Source of the DNA: Shimia sagamensis
GTDB lineage: Bacteria > Pseudomonadota > Alphaproteobacteria > Rhodobacterales > Rhodobacteraceae
Assembly (NCBI RefSeq): GCF_900182745.1
Contig: NZ_FXTY01000005.1
Location: 62,001-126,000 of the forward strand
Length of the DNA stretch: 64,000 nucleotides
Reading direction: 5' to 3'
Every line of letters begins with the position of its first letter. The stretch's first letter is position 1. Shown here piece by piece: positions 30,138 to 39,995 of the stretch. The notes beneath the pieces are model-generated. The model was not told where the DNA came from. It did no database searches and saw nothing but the letters and a program-made list of their open reading frames with translations. A program made the position numbers and the translations under genes.

Positions 30138-30222
30138 GTGCAGCAAATACGCCTATTGTTTAAAAAAGGCGAGGTCAAAAGGCTGCACAGGCTAACCTGC
30201 ATCAGCGCACGCAGGAGTGAGT

Positions 30223-32418
30223 CTAATAAAAACTCTGCGGATCAATATCCACAGCAAGACGCAAATCACCTTTGAGGCGGAACTGCCCAACCCACTGCGC
30301 CAAAGCTGCTTGCAACGGCGCCGATTTGTCTGCTTTAACCAGCAATCGAACGCGGTGACGGCCGCGTACGCGCGCAATTGGTGCCGGCGCTGGCCCATAG
30401 ACCTGCGCCCCAATGGCCTGTAGCGCTCCTGCATTGCGCGCCAGCGCATTGCCCAAATCAAACACTTGCGTCACATCACTTCCGGACAGAATGATCCCGG
30501 CCATGCGCCCAAACGGTGGCACCACCGCTTGACGCCGCTCGTCTGCCTGCGTCCGCCAGAACCCTGTTTCGTCTCCGGTTAGGATCGCTCGGATTACTGG
30601 ATGCTCGGGCTGAAAGGTCTGAAGCAACGCCAATCCGGCCCGCTCAGACCGCCCTGCCCGGCCAGCCACTTGGCGCATCAATTGAAACGTGCGCTCTGCT
30701 GCGCGCAGATCTGATCCCTGCAAACCAAGATCCGCATCAATCACGCCCACCAGAGTCAACAAAGGAAAGTTGTGCCCTTTCGCCACCAGCTGCGTGCCAA
30801 TTATGATGTCGGCTCCGCCATCGGCAATTGCCCTGATACTCTCTTTGAGCGCACGGGCAGAGCCAAACAAATCTGAGCTCAACACCGCCTGTCGCGCATC
30901 GGGCCAAAGCTCCTGCGCCTCCTCGGCCAGCCGTTCAACCCCGGGCCCAACCGGCGCCAGTTTGCCTTCCACCTCACAAGATGGACACGCCTCCGGCATC
31001 GCTTTGGTCTCACCACATTGGTGGCATAGCAAGCGCTTCAGGAAGCGGTGTTCCACCATGCGCGCGTCACAGTTGTCGCAGCCAATCTGATGTCCACAAG
31101 CCCGACAGATGGTGACCGGCGCATAGCCTCGGCGATTGATAAACAACAACGCCTGCTCACCTTTGGCAATTCGCGCATCCACCGCCGCTTTCAAACTGGG
31201 AGAAATCCATCGGCTCGCAGGCAGTTTCTCAGCGCGCATGTCAATTGCCCGCATCTCCGGCAGCACCGACGCGCCATAACGACTGGTCAACTCCAGCTTT
31301 GTGTATTTGCCCGCCTCAGCATTGGCCCAGCTTTCCAAGCTAGGAGTGGCAGAAGCCAAAACCACCTGTGCCTCACACAATGCCGCGCGCAGCACCGCCA
31401 TGTCCCGCGCGTTATACAGCACCCCGTCTTCCTGCTTATAGGAGGTGTCGTGCTCCTCATCGACAATGATCAGGCCCAGATCTCGGTACGGCAAAAATAG
31501 CGCAGAACGGGCGCCAATCACCATCTGCGCACCACCTTCGCCAACCATTTTCCAAGTGCGTCGCCGTTCCGTCATGGTCACGCCAGAGTGCCACTCTGCG
31601 GGTTTGGCCCCAAACCGCGCCTCGACGCGAGTCAAAAACTCTGCTGTCAGCGCGATTTCCGGCAACAAAACCAGCGCTTGTCGACCTTTGCGCAAACACT
31701 CCGCCACCGCCTCCAGATAAACCTCAGTCTTGCCGGAACCAGTTACGCCTCGCAGAAGCGTGGTGCCATACTTTCCACTTTGGACCCCAACGCGAAGAAC
31801 TTCCGCCCCAACCTCCTGATCCGCCGACAACTCTTTGCCGCCATACTCAGGATCAAGCCTTGGAAAGGGCGTATCACGCGGCGCGGCTTCCTCGCGCACA
31901 ACACCCTGCTTCACCAAGCCTTTGACCACGGAATTGGTCACCCCTGCCATCTCTGACAGCTCGCCCATTGTAAACGCCAAGTTGCCGTAATTCGCCAGCG
32001 TCTCAAGAACGCGTCGTCGCGCATCTGTCTGCCGATCTGGCTCCCCTTCGCCACGTCGGTAGATTTTCCGCATCGATGGCGGGTCCGACAAGCCTGGCGC
32101 CCGAGTTGCCAATCGCAACATCGCGTTCATGGGGGTGAGCGTATAGTCTGCTGCGCGCTGTAAGAAATTACGCATATCCACGCCCATTGGCGCCACATCC
32201 AACACGCGGTTCGCAGGGCGGATCTTGTTGATGTCGTAGTCGCCTTTGCCAGCTCCCCAGACAATCCCCAGCACCCGCCGTGGACCTAACGGCACTTCAA
32301 CAAAGGCCCCAAGCAGCACTCCGCCTTCCGGTGCCTTGTAGTCCAACATCCGGTCAAGAGGTTGCGTGGTCAGCACCGCGATCAACGTACCTTCAGGAAA
32401 GAACTCGGTCTCGCTCAA
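30223..32418 (-). CDS. priA: Primosomal replication restart helicase PriA
   Basis: A 731-residue PriA. It has an N-terminal 3'-binding domain (AVLTTQPLDRMLDYKAPEG), a helicase core with Walker A GVTGSGKTEVYLEA near residue 240 and a DEEHD box near 329, and a zinc-binding insertion of paired Cys motifs (CRACGHQIGCDNC and CHQCGE..CPSC, about residues 450-500). The start was set at TTG 32418 because GAGGG lies 6 nt upstream and PriA proteins begin at this residue; ATGs at 32487-32493 add 23-25 residues without family similarity. It restarts stalled replication forks and is a neighbour of the ruv genes. Confidence 0.93.
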   Translation of the reverse strand: MSETEFFPEGTLIAVLTTQPLDRMLDYKAPEGGVLLGAFVEVPLGPRRVLGIVWGAGKGDYDINKIRPANRVLDVAPMGVDMRNFLQRAADYTLTPMNAMLRLATRAPGLSDPPSMRKIYRRGEGEPDRQTDARRRVLETLANYGNLAFTMGELSEMAGVTNSVVKGLVKQGVVREEAAPRDTPFPRLDPEYGGKELSADQEVGAEVLRVGVQSGKYGTTLLRGVTGSGKTEVYLEAVAECLRKGRQALVLLPEIALTAEFLTRVEARFGAKPAEWHSGVTMTERRRTWKMVGEGGAQMVIGARSALFLPYRDLGLIIVDEEHDTSYKQEDGVLYNARDMAVLRAALCEAQVVLASATPSLESWANAEAGKYTKLELTSRYGASVLPEMRAIDMRAEKLPASRWISPSLKAAVDARIAKGEQALLFINRRGYAPVTICRACGHQIGCDNCDARMVEHRFLKRLLCHQCGETKAMPEACPSCEVEGKLAPVGPGVERLAEEAQELWPDARQAVLSSDLFGSARALKESIRAIADGGADIIIGTQLVAKGHNFPLLTLVGVIDADLGLQGSDLRAAERTFQLMRQVAGRAGRSERAGLALLQTFQPEHPVIRAILTGDETGFWRTQADERRQAVVPPFGRMAGIILSGSDVTQVFDLGNALARNAGALQAIGAQVYGPAPAPIARVRGRHRVRLLVKADKSAPLQAALAQWVGQFRLKGDLRLAVDIDPQSFY

Positions 32419-32597
32419 TTGTCCCTCACACCACGTTGGTCCACACAAAATGTTATCGCTAACGGAAAATACGCCAAACCAACGCATTCCCACTTCCAGC
32501 AGGGCTCTCTATCGGGTAAAGGCAACACAGCCGCAGCGCAATCCCGCAGTTGCAATCGCCGCCCTTTCAGACCTGCACACGCAGGAGAGGAGATGAC

Positions 32598-33251
32598 ATG
32601 AAATTCTTCGTAGATACCGCCGACATCGATGCCATTGCCGAGTTGAACGCCACTGGCATGGTGGACGGCGTGACCACCAACCCGTCGCTGATCAAAAAAT
32701 CCGGCCGTGACATTCTCGAAGTCACAAAAGAAATCTGTGATCTGGTTGATGGACCGGTTTCCGCCGAAGTGACCGCCACCGACGCTGCCGAGATGATCGC
32801 CGAAGGTCGCAAGCTGGTCGAGATCGCCGACAACATTGCTGTGAAAGTGCCTCTGACCTGGGACGGCTTGAAAGCGTGTAAAACACTGACCGATGATGGT
32901 CACAAGGTAAACGTGACCCTGTGTTTCTCCGCCAACCAGGCGCTGCTGGCCGCCAAAGCCGGCGCCACATTCATCTCCCCGTTTATTGGCCGTCTGGACG
33001 ACATCAACATCGATGGCATGGACCTGATCGCAGACATCCGTCAGATCTACGACAACTACGGTTTTGAAACCGAAATTCTGGCAGCGTCTATCCGCACAGT
33101 GAACCACGCCACCCAATGTGCTCTGGTTGGTGCCGACGTAATGACCGCCCCTCCCGGCGTGATCAAATCCATGATCAGCCACCCGCTGACTGACAAAGGT
33201 CTGGCCACGTTCCTCGCGGACATCAAAGACGCAGGCATCAAAATCCTGTAA
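32598..33251 (+). CDS. tal: Transaldolase / fructose-6-phosphate aldolase-like protein (TalC type)
   Basis: A 217-residue short transaldolase of the TalC/MipB subfamily. The Schiff-base lysine is in [15 protein letters not shown] near residue 86. The N-terminus [10 protein letters not shown] and the TTNPSL motif near residue 28 are standard. It acts in the non-oxidative pentose phosphate pathway; some members are fructose-6-phosphate aldolases and sequence alone does not separate them. The ATG at 32598 follows GGAGAGGAG. It is divergent from priA and ends in a terminator at 33278-33303. Confidence 0.92.
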   Translation: MKFFVDTADIDAIAELNATGMVDGVTTNPSLIKKSGRDILEVTKEICDLVDGPVSAEVTATDAAEMIAEGRKLVEIADNIAVKVPLTWDGLKACKTLTDDGHKVNVTLCFSANQALLAAKAGATFISPFIGRLDDINIDGMDLIADIRQIYDNYGFETEILAASIRTVNHATQCALVGADVMTAPPGVIKSMISHPLTDKGLATFLADIKDAGIKIL

Positions 33252-33277
33252 CAAAGGATAGCTCAACGATTTTGAGG

Positions 33278-33303
33278 CCCGGACACCGCTCCGGGCCTTT
33301 TTC
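33278..33303 (+). terminator. Rho-independent terminator of tal
   Basis: An 8-bp stem GGCCCGGA/TCCGGGCC (33278-33285 and 33291-33298) is followed by TTTTTC. Confidence 0.92.
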
Positions 33304-33378
33304 GTTTCTGTCATGTGATTGCCCCCCCAAAGGCCACCGTGCTAGGGTTTTGGGCAATAAGAGGCCGAGCACCCTGTA

Positions 33379-34389
33379 ATGACCACTGCACTAGACAAAT
33401 TCCAACGGTTGGAAGGCACCGCGCTGTGGCGCGCAACACCAGATGTGCAACGGCGCGAAGTGATTGTTTCGCTGGGCGAAGCCACACTTGTCATCAAAGA
33501 TTCACAAGATCGCGCTTTGACCCATTGGTCCCTGCCCGCCGTGCGCCGCCTCAATCCCGGTCAACATCCGGCTGTGTTTTTTCCCGACGGAGATTCCAAC
33601 GAAACCCTCGAGATTGACGCCACCCACGACGATCTGGTTGAGGCGATTGAAAAGCTGCGCAAAGCTGTTGCGCGGCCCCAAAACGCCTCTGGCCGATTGA
33701 GAGTGTCGGTGCTGGCTTTGTCAGCTGCAACTGTGGCGGGGTTGGCGGTCTTTTGGCTGCCTAATGCACTGGCAAACCACGCTTTGCGCGTTGTCCCCAA
33801 TGTGGCGCGGCAGACCATCGGCCAGGACATGCAACAGCTTGCAACGCGCCTGACAGGCCAACCCTGCAGTGCCCCATTGGCCGTACCTGCGGTGGACGCC
33901 TTGCAAAAACGTCTGCAAGTGCGCTCCATTTCCATTTTGCCAAACGCCTTACGCGAGGCCGTGGCCTTACCCGGAAATGTTGTTTTGTTGGGACGCGACA
34001 CTATTGAAGACTTTGAAGAGCCGGATGTGGCTGCCGGCTACATTGTCGCCGCACAGACTGCATCTCCGGACCCGCTTCATGGGGTGTTGGAAACCGGCGG
34101 CATCAGGGCCAGCCTTCGCCTTTTGACCTCAGGGGCATTACCCGAAGACCTGCTCCTGAAGCATGTCGAACGATTGATCAGCGCACCTCCGACGGCGGCT
34201 GCAAACGACAGCCTGATAAAGGCATTTGAAGAGAAACGGGTGCGTTTGCAGCCGTATGCGTTGGCGCGTGATCCTTCTGGTGAAAGCACCTTGCCGCTCA
34301 TTGAGGCCGCGCCGTTCACCCAAGACCTGCCCGAACCCATTCTGATCGATCGTTATTGGGTTGCTTTACAAGGTATTTGCGGCAGCTGA
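33379..34389 (+). CDS. M48-like protein lacking the zinc-binding motif
   Basis: A 336-residue protein of a family I do not know by name. The N-terminal 95 residues are polar. One membrane span follows (about 111-128, VSVLALSAATVAGLAVFWL), then a domain with the M48 metallopeptidase pattern: NALREAVALPGNVVLLGRDTIEDFEEPDVAAGYIVAA corresponds to the NAFALPGGxVxxxxGLLxxxxSPDELAGVLAHEIGH region, but the HExxH position reads YIVAAQ. The zinc ligands are therefore missing and peptidase activity is unlikely. It may be a pseudoenzyme with a scaffold or chaperone role. It stands between tal and the SPOR gene. Confidence 0.55.
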   Translation: MTTALDKFQRLEGTALWRATPDVQRREVIVSLGEATLVIKDSQDRALTHWSLPAVRRLNPGQHPAVFFPDGDSNETLEIDATHDDLVEAIEKLRKAVARPQNASGRLRVSVLALSAATVAGLAVFWLPNALANHALRVVPNVARQTIGQDMQQLATRLTGQPCSAPLAVPAVDALQKRLQVRSISILPNALREAVALPGNVVLLGRDTIEDFEEPDVAAGYIVAAQTASPDPLHGVLETGGIRASLRLLTSGALPEDLLLKHVERLISAPPTAAANDSLIKAFEEKRVRLQPYALARDPSGESTLPLIEAAPFTQDLPEPILIDRYWVALQGICGS

Positions 34390-34411
34390 CACCGCCGGAG
34401 ATACCACTAAA

Positions 34412-35776
34412 TTACTGGCGTACAAACGCGCCATCAAACCCGGCACCCTGCGTTTTGGCCAGCGCTGCGTTGGCACCATCTGCACCGGCAAACGGTCCGG
34501 CAAGCACCATGCGCTGTGTCACGCCACCGCGCTGAAATTTCCCAATCCGTACCGGCAACCCAAGACGTTTAACCTGCTTGGCCGCAGCTTTTGCGCTGGC
34601 CGCATCACTGTATGTTCCAACCTGTACATAAGGTGTACCCGCCAAACGCAGGGATTTTGTGGCAGGTTCAGATTTCGTGGACACCGTGGCGGGCGCAACC
34701 GACGTGGCTTCTGCACGGGCAACCACCTCGCCATCTTCAGATATGCCGACAAGCTTGCCTGGTACCGACGTTGTCCAGATTTGCGCCATCTGGGCCTGAC
34801 CCGCGAGGGTCATTTCCGCCCGACGTTCGTTCAAGCGGCCGTCGTCAAAGGCACGGCGATACCCTTCCGGCACCGTAGCAACAACATGTGTATCTTTGTT
34901 GGCCTCATAGACGTGACGCGGCACAACCCGCACATCGGGGGCGACTTCGCCAACCTTTACAACCGTACCAACCGGGGGGCGACGCAGCGAACTGTTCTGA
35001 TCAAACCGCATCTTTGGCGGTTGTGCAGTTGATCGGCCGGTTCCCGGCGTGACAGGCGAAAGCGCTTGCGGGCCACAGCGAATTGGCGACCCTTTCCAAG
35101 TGGTCACACCTTCACGACAAGGCGACACCACACCAGCGGCACGGGGCGCCTGTTTCGTGGTGCGGCGCACGGTTGACGTGGTGGACGTTGTTGTCGTCGG
35201 CGCTGGCTGAATGACCTGAGGCGCAGCAGCCGTCGTCGGGGCCGCTGTTCTGGTCGTGGTCTTCTTTGTCGTGGTTGTCGTCGGCCGCGCAGCAGTAGGC
35301 GTGGTATATAAGGGGGCACCTTTGGCCTGCTTTGGCGCAGTTGTAGTTCGTGTCGTTGTCTTGGTTGTGGTTTTGGCTGTGCGCGTAGATGTCGTTGTGG
35401 TTGGTGCTTTGGTGGTCGCCTTAGGCGCAACAGCTACCGCAGGAGCACCCGCTTCTGGCGCTGCGGGCTGAATTTGCACAACATTTTTATCGAGCTTGGG
35501 GGCCGCGTTGGTGGTGGTTTGCGCCTTCGAAAAGGTTGGCTTGAACCCACAGATAACCTTGCGTTCCCGAGTCACACGCGGCACCCAGGTTGTGGCCCCA
35601 TCAACACCCGCACGAATGTAAACACATCCACGACTGTCGACAAATTGTTTACCTTTGAAATCACGCGGCGGGAACTCCGCCGGCAATTGGTTTGAACTAA
35701 TGGACTGTGCAGTGACCGCACCTATGCCCAAGGAACTCACGATCACTCCGATCGCAATAACACTGGTCAGTTTCAT
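34412..35776 (-). CDS. SPOR-domain protein with a long Thr-rich linker
   Basis: A 454-residue exported protein. It has an N-terminal signal peptide (MKLTSVIAIGVIVSSLGIGAVTA), a short Cys-containing domain (about residues 35-80), a Thr/Pro/Ala/Lys low-complexity linker (about 115-215), a middle region, and a C-terminal SPOR domain (about 375-450, starting PYVQVGTYSDAASAKAAAK). SPOR domains bind denuded peptidoglycan glycans at division sites, so a septal or cell-wall role is likely. The TTTTTK/RT repeats are compatible with O-glycosylation or a flexible spacer. It is convergent with the M48-like gene (22 bp between stops). Confidence 0.85.
   Translation of the reverse strand: MKLTSVIAIGVIVSSLGIGAVTAQSISSNQLPAEFPPRDFKGKQFVDSRGCVYIRAGVDGATTWVPRVTRERKVICGFKPTFSKAQTTTNAAPKLDKNVVQIQPAAPEAGAPAVAVAPKATTKAPTTTTSTRTAKTTTKTTTRTTTAPKQAKGAPLYTTPTAARPTTTTTKKTTTRTAAPTTAAAPQVIQPAPTTTTSTTSTVRRTTKQAPRAAGVVSPCREGVTTWKGSPIRCGPQALSPVTPGTGRSTAQPPKMRFDQNSSLRRPPVGTVVKVGEVAPDVRVVPRHVYEANKDTHVVATVPEGYRRAFDDGRLNERRAEMTLAGQAQMAQIWTTSVPGKLVGISEDGEVVARAEATSVAPATVSTKSEPATKSLRLAGTPYVQVGTYSDAASAKAAAKQVKRLGLPVRIGKFQRGGVTQRMVLAGPFAGADGANAALAKTQGAGFDGAFVRQ
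35130..35440. repeat. Low-complexity ACG/GTN tract encoding the Thr-rich linker
   Basis: The minus strand here consists largely of Thr, Ala and Lys/Arg codons (runs of ACC/ACG/ACA with short TTT-K and T-R-T units). It is protein low complexity inside the SPOR gene and not an independent repeat. Copy number may vary between strains. Confidence 0.6.
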
Positions 35777-35853
35777 TTTGCCCCCACAAGATGTAGGGGC
35801 ACCTTAGCCGGTTTGTTTCCAACGAGTAAACCGTTGAAAACACGAAATTTGAC

Positions 35854-36483
35854 CTATTGCGTGCCAAACATGCGGTCGCCCGCATCACCCAATCCAGGCA
35901 AGATATAGCCCTTTTCATTGAGCCGCTCATCCAGAGACGCCGTTACAATTGGCACATCCGGGTGCGCCTCTTTCATACGTGCCACACCTTCAGGAGCAGC
36001 CAAAAGGCAGAGGAACCGAATATTGGTCGCGCCTTGCTTCTTCAGCAAATCAATTGCTGCCGCAGAACTATTGCCAGTTGCCAGCATTGGATCAACGGCA
36101 ATGACCAGCCGCTCGTCCAGCTCGCTTGGCGCCTTGTAGTAGTACTGGACCGGCTCAAGCGTTTCTTCATCTCGGTACAAGCCAACAAAACCAACACGCG
36201 CTGATGGCACCAGTTCCAGCATCCCGTCCAGCAGGCCGTTGCCCGCCCGAAGAATGGACACCAACGCCAGCTTGCGGCCCGCCAAGGTTGGCGCGTCCAT
36301 TTCCACCATTGGCGTCTGAACCTTCTTGGTGGTCATCGGCAACTCACGTGTGACCTCATAGGCCAAGAGTTGGCTGATCTCACGCAGCAACCGACGAAAC
36401 TCACCCGTCGAGGTGGTCTGATCACGCATGATGGTCAACTTGTGCTGTACCAGCGGGTGATCCACAATTGTCAAATGATCCAT
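35854..36483 (-). CDS. upp: Uracil phosphoribosyltransferase
   Basis: A 209-residue enzyme that makes UMP from uracil and PRPP. The PRPP-binding motif is [21 protein letters not shown] near residue 127, and the uracil-binding [16 protein letters not shown] segment forms the C-terminus; the GTP-allosteric arm typical of Upp is present. It is the last gene of the nucleoside-salvage operon; its ATG overlaps the add stop by 1 nt (TGATG). Confidence 0.97.
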   Translation of the reverse strand: MDHLTIVDHPLVQHKLTIMRDQTTSTGEFRRLLREISQLLAYEVTRELPMTTKKVQTPMVEMDAPTLAGRKLALVSILRAGNGLLDGMLELVPSARVGFVGLYRDEETLEPVQYYYKAPSELDERLVIAVDPMLATGNSSAAAIDLLKKQGATNIRFLCLLAAPEGVARMKEAHPDVPIVTASLDERLNEKGYILPGLGDAGDRMFGTQ

Positions 36484-37469
36484 CAGACTTGCTCCAATCG
36501 TTTTGCTACTTTTGCTTTGGTATCAGCGTCGCAGAAGGCTGCGTCAAGCGCGGTCTGGTTGAGTTCAGCAAAATCGCTCGCGTCCCAACCAAATGCTCTG
36601 GACAGCTCTTCATACTCACGGCGCATTGTGGTGTGGAAGAACGGCGGATCATCTGTGCTGACCGTTACCTTCACCCCGGCATCACGCAATTTCTGAATTG
36701 GGTGGCTTGCAAAGTCCGGGAACAATCCAAGCACTACATTGGAGCCCGGGCAGACTTCCAATGTGATCTGACGGGCCACCAGTTCTTTCACCAATGCAGG
36801 ATCTTCAAGGCTGCGAACACCGTGGCCAATGCGTTCCACATTCAAGTCTTTGATCGCGTCCCAAACACTTTCCGGCCCACCAAACTCACCAGCGTGGGTG
36901 GTCAACTGCAAACCCGCCTCTTTGGCCTGATCAAACGCATAAGAGAACGTGCCTTGAGTGAATTGGCCTTCGTCGCCGCCCATGCCAAAACCGGTCACAA
37001 AGTCACCTGCGGTTTCGGCAGCACAATGCGCCGTGGTTTTGGATTTATCGGCCCCAAAGTGGCGCACAGCGGTCACAACACCACGCAACGTGATACCATG
37101 TTTGGCTTCCGCTGCATTTGCAGCTTCCTGGATCGCCGCCAAATATTCGCGCCACGCACCAACATCACCGCCACCACAGAAGTCCGGGCTGATGAAGCTC
37201 TCGGTATAGACAACTCCGTTCTTGGCGCTCTCTTCCAAAATCGCTGTGGTCAGGCGGGCAAACTCTTCTGGTCCGGTTAAAACCGATGTGGCATCTTCAT
37301 AGGTGCTCAGGAAATGCACAAAATCCCGGAACGCATAGCCACCGTTGGCGTCAAAAATCTTGCTAAGGTCAACATTCTTTTCATGCGCCAGTTGCTTGAT
37401 AAACGCGGGTGGTGCCGCGCCTTCATGGTGCAAGTGCAGTTCAACTTTTGGCAGGTCCGCAACGCTCAT
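36483..37469 (-). CDS. add: Adenosine deaminase
   Basis: A 328-residue zinc amidohydrolase. The N-terminal metal-binding HxH is in [15 protein letters not shown] (residues 9-23), the catalytic HAGE in [11 protein letters not shown] near residue 195, and the metal-binding Asp pair in [15 protein letters not shown] near residue 275. It deaminates adenosine (and deoxyadenosine) to inosine; the related adenine deaminases (Aah1 type) share these motifs, so the exact substrate is inferred from the operon. The start overlaps the deoB stop as ATGA. Confidence 0.9.
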   Translation of the reverse strand: MSVADLPKVELHLHHEGAAPPAFIKQLAHEKNVDLSKIFDANGGYAFRDFVHFLSTYEDATSVLTGPEEFARLTTAILEESAKNGVVYTESFISPDFCGGGDVGAWREYLAAIQEAANAAEAKHGITLRGVVTAVRHFGADKSKTTAHCAAETAGDFVTGFGMGGDEGQFTQGTFSYAFDQAKEAGLQLTTHAGEFGGPESVWDAIKDLNVERIGHGVRSLEDPALVKELVARQITLEVCPGSNVVLGLFPDFASHPIQKLRDAGVKVTVSTDDPPFFHTTMRREYEELSRAFGWDASDFAELNQTALDAAFCDADTKAKVAKRLEQV

Positions 37470-38674
37470 AAGAAACTCCTTCCACGGGGAGGTGTGATCC
37501 CCAAATGAGTGGCCACCGTTGCGGCCACATCAACAAAATCCATGATCCCGGCTTCTTTTGCGCCCGCACCAGCGGCCAACACAGGCACGCGTTCGCGGGT
37601 GTGGTCGGTTCCGGTCCAGCTTGGGTCATTGCCGTGATCCGCGGTCAGGATCAATAGATCATCCGCCTTCAAATTTTGAAGGACCTTTCCGATTTCCAAG
37701 TCAAACCATTCCAGCGCACGCGCATAGCCGGAAATGTCACGACGATGGCCATATAAGCTGTCAAACTCGACGAAATTGGCAAATGTCAGGCTACCATCCT
37801 CAGCGATTCCCACCAATTCCTGCAAGTCCTCCATCAACTTGGCGTCCGCGCCCTTGGTACACTCATCAATACCAGCCATCGTAAAGATGTCGCCTATCTT
37901 GCCAACACCTTGCACCTTGCCCCCGGCATCCTGAACCCAATTGGTCAACAGCGGTTCCGGCGGCGCAATGGCGTAGTCCCGGCGGTTGGTGGTGCGTGTG
38001 AACCCAGTCTCCGCATCGCCCACAAACGGTCGCGCAATCACCCGGCCAATCTTCATCTCGTGCAACGTTGGCGCAAGATCTTGGCAAAGCTTCAACAGCC
38101 GATCTAGGCCAAACGTCTCTTCATGCGCGGCAATCTGATACACACTATCGGCAGAGGTATAGCAAATTGGCCTGCCTGTTTTCACGTGCGCCGCACCCAG
38201 GTCATTGATGACAACCGTGCCTGATGCGTGGCAATTCCCCAGGATGCCGTCCACGCCAGCTAACACACACACCAGTTTGGTCAAATCCGCAGGGAAACAA
38301 GGTTCTGCTTTGGGGAAATACCCCCAATCCCACGGCACCGGCAAACCGGCCAACTCCCAGTGCCCGGACGGTGTATCTTTGCCTGGACTGACTTCTGTTG
38401 CCGCGCCCCACGCGCCAGCTGGCGTTGCATCCAATCCCGGCGTCGCCTCACCAGACGCCAACCGACACGCTGCGCCAAGGCCCAAGCCATCCAGATTGGG
38501 CACCTTCAACGGTCCACTGCGCCCGTCTTCGGCGCGCCCATCAGCACACGCCTGTGCGATGTGAGCCAGCGTATTTGCACCAGTATCGGGGCGGTCTTCG
38601 TTGAAAAACTGCGCGGCATCCGGTGCCCCACCAATGCCAACCGAGTCCATCACAACCAGAAATGCACGTGCCAT
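37466..38674 (-). CDS. deoB: Phosphopentomutase
   Basis: A 402-residue alkaline-phosphatase superfamily enzyme that interconverts (deoxy)ribose 1- and 5-phosphate. The metal site starts at MARAFLVVMDSVGIGGAPDA with Asp10 as a metal ligand; GHWELAG near residue 108 and TADHGNDPSWTGTDHTRE near 340 are the other metal ligands. ATG 38674 follows an AAGGAG ribosome binding site. Its first base overlaps the deoA stop (TGATG). It links DeoA products to the pentose phosphate pathway. Confidence 0.96.
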   Translation of the reverse strand: MARAFLVVMDSVGIGGAPDAAQFFNEDRPDTGANTLAHIAQACADGRAEDGRSGPLKVPNLDGLGLGAACRLASGEATPGLDATPAGAWGAATEVSPGKDTPSGHWELAGLPVPWDWGYFPKAEPCFPADLTKLVCVLAGVDGILGNCHASGTVVINDLGAAHVKTGRPICYTSADSVYQIAAHEETFGLDRLLKLCQDLAPTLHEMKIGRVIARPFVGDAETGFTRTTNRRDYAIAPPEPLLTNWVQDAGGKVQGVGKIGDIFTMAGIDECTKGADAKLMEDLQELVGIAEDGSLTFANFVEFDSLYGHRRDISGYARALEWFDLEIGKVLQNLKADDLLILTADHGNDPSWTGTDHTRERVPVLAAGAGAKEAGIMDFVDVAATVATHLGITPPRGRSFL

Positions 38675-39978
38675 CAACGACTCCTTTCGTGGATTAGCGG
38701 CGGCATATCGGGCATTTGATCGCCAATGTCCATGGCCTCCAGCACAGCGGTCGCAGCCGCATCAGCTTTGTCTTCACGGCTAGCATGGACCCGCAAAAGT
38801 GGATCACCGGCCTTCACCTGAGCCCCAAGGCGCGCAACCTCGGAAAAGCCAACCGCCATATCCAGCACGTCACTCTCGACCATACGACCGCCACCAAGCC
38901 CAACAACCGCCAAACCCAACGCCTCACCGTCTATAGCAGCCACAAAGCCATCACGCGGCGCCTTCACTTCTCGGATTACCGAGGCCTCTGGTAAAAACCG
39001 CTGCCATTCCTCAACAAAACGTATCGGCCCGCCATGCGCTGCAACCATTTTGCCAAACCGCTCCGCCGCTTGTCCGTTGGCCAACACGTCAACCATCTTG
39101 GCAACGCCCGCCTCCACGTCCGAGGCCAGCCCTGCGTTTGCCAACAAAACACCTCCCAACGACACACTCAATTCCGCCAAGGGACCACCTTTGGCACCAC
39201 ACAGAACCTCCATGCATTCCGCCACTTCCAGCGCGTTGCCCAAAGACGGTGCAAGCGGTTGGCTCATGTCTGATATCACTGCGCTGGTTGGACATCCTGC
39301 TAGATTGGCCGTGCTCACCAACGAGTCCGCCAACGCCTCTGCGTCTTTCAGCGTTTTCATAAACGCGCCGCTGCCAACTTTCACATCAAGCACCAAGCCA
39401 TGCAGCCCCGCCGCCAGCTTCTTGGACAGAATTGATGCTGTGATCAGTTCAAGGCTTTCAACTGTCCCGGTCACATCGCGCACCGCGTAGAGCCGCTTGT
39501 CCGCAGGGGCCAATTCCGCTGTCGCGCTGACAATCGACGCTCCGACTTCTCGCACAACTGTGTCAAACTGGTCTTCACCCAGCCCGGTTTGATAGCCGGG
39601 AATGGCCTCCAGTTTGTCCAAGGTGCCACCCGTGTGCCCAAGCCCGCGCCCAGACACCATTGGCACATAAGCCCCGCAGGCCGCTAAAGCCGGTGCTAGA
39701 ACCAAGCTCACACAATCCCCAACACCTCCGGTGGAATGCTTATCAAGCGCAGGTCCCGGCAAATCCCAAGACATCGTGTCCCCGCTGTCGCGCATCGCCA
39801 ACGTGAACGCCACGCGCCCATCCTCCGAAAGCCCGCGCACACACACGCCCATGGCAAAAGCCCCAGCCTGTGCATCACTCACAGTGCCGTCCGCCAAGCC
39901 TCTGGCAAACCAGGCCAATTCCTCGCGACTGGGGTCTTCTCCTTTGCGCAACTGCGCGATGATGGCCCGTGCGTCCAT
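38674..39978 (-). CDS. deoA: Thymidine phosphorylase
   Basis: A 434-residue phosphorylase that splits thymidine (and deoxyuridine) into base and deoxyribose 1-phosphate. The signature KHSTGGVGDCVSLVLAPALAACGAYVPMVSGRGLGHTGGTLDKLE spans about residues 78-122 with the phosphate- and base-binding residues. ATG 39978 follows AAGGAGACACCC; the open frame upstream would overlap cdd and is not DeoA-like. It is 17 bp behind the cdd stop and is the third gene of the salvage operon. Confidence 0.96.
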   Translation of the reverse strand: MDARAIIAQLRKGEDPSREELAWFARGLADGTVSDAQAGAFAMGVCVRGLSEDGRVAFTLAMRDSGDTMSWDLPGPALDKHSTGGVGDCVSLVLAPALAACGAYVPMVSGRGLGHTGGTLDKLEAIPGYQTGLGEDQFDTVVREVGASIVSATAELAPADKRLYAVRDVTGTVESLELITASILSKKLAAGLHGLVLDVKVGSGAFMKTLKDAEALADSLVSTANLAGCPTSAVISDMSQPLAPSLGNALEVAECMEVLCGAKGGPLAELSVSLGGVLLANAGLASDVEAGVAKMVDVLANGQAAERFGKMVAAHGGPIRFVEEWQRFLPEASVIREVKAPRDGFVAAIDGEALGLAVVGLGGGRMVESDVLDMAVGFSEVARLGAQVKAGDPLLRVHASREDKADAAATAVLEAMDIGDQMPDMPPLIHERSR

Positions 39979-39995
39979 GGGTGTCTCCTTACGTA

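Noticed and set aside
35130-35440. CRISPR-like or tandem DNA repeat
   Set aside because: The periodicity is that of Thr-rich codons inside a coding gene; no constant repeat with unique spacers exists.
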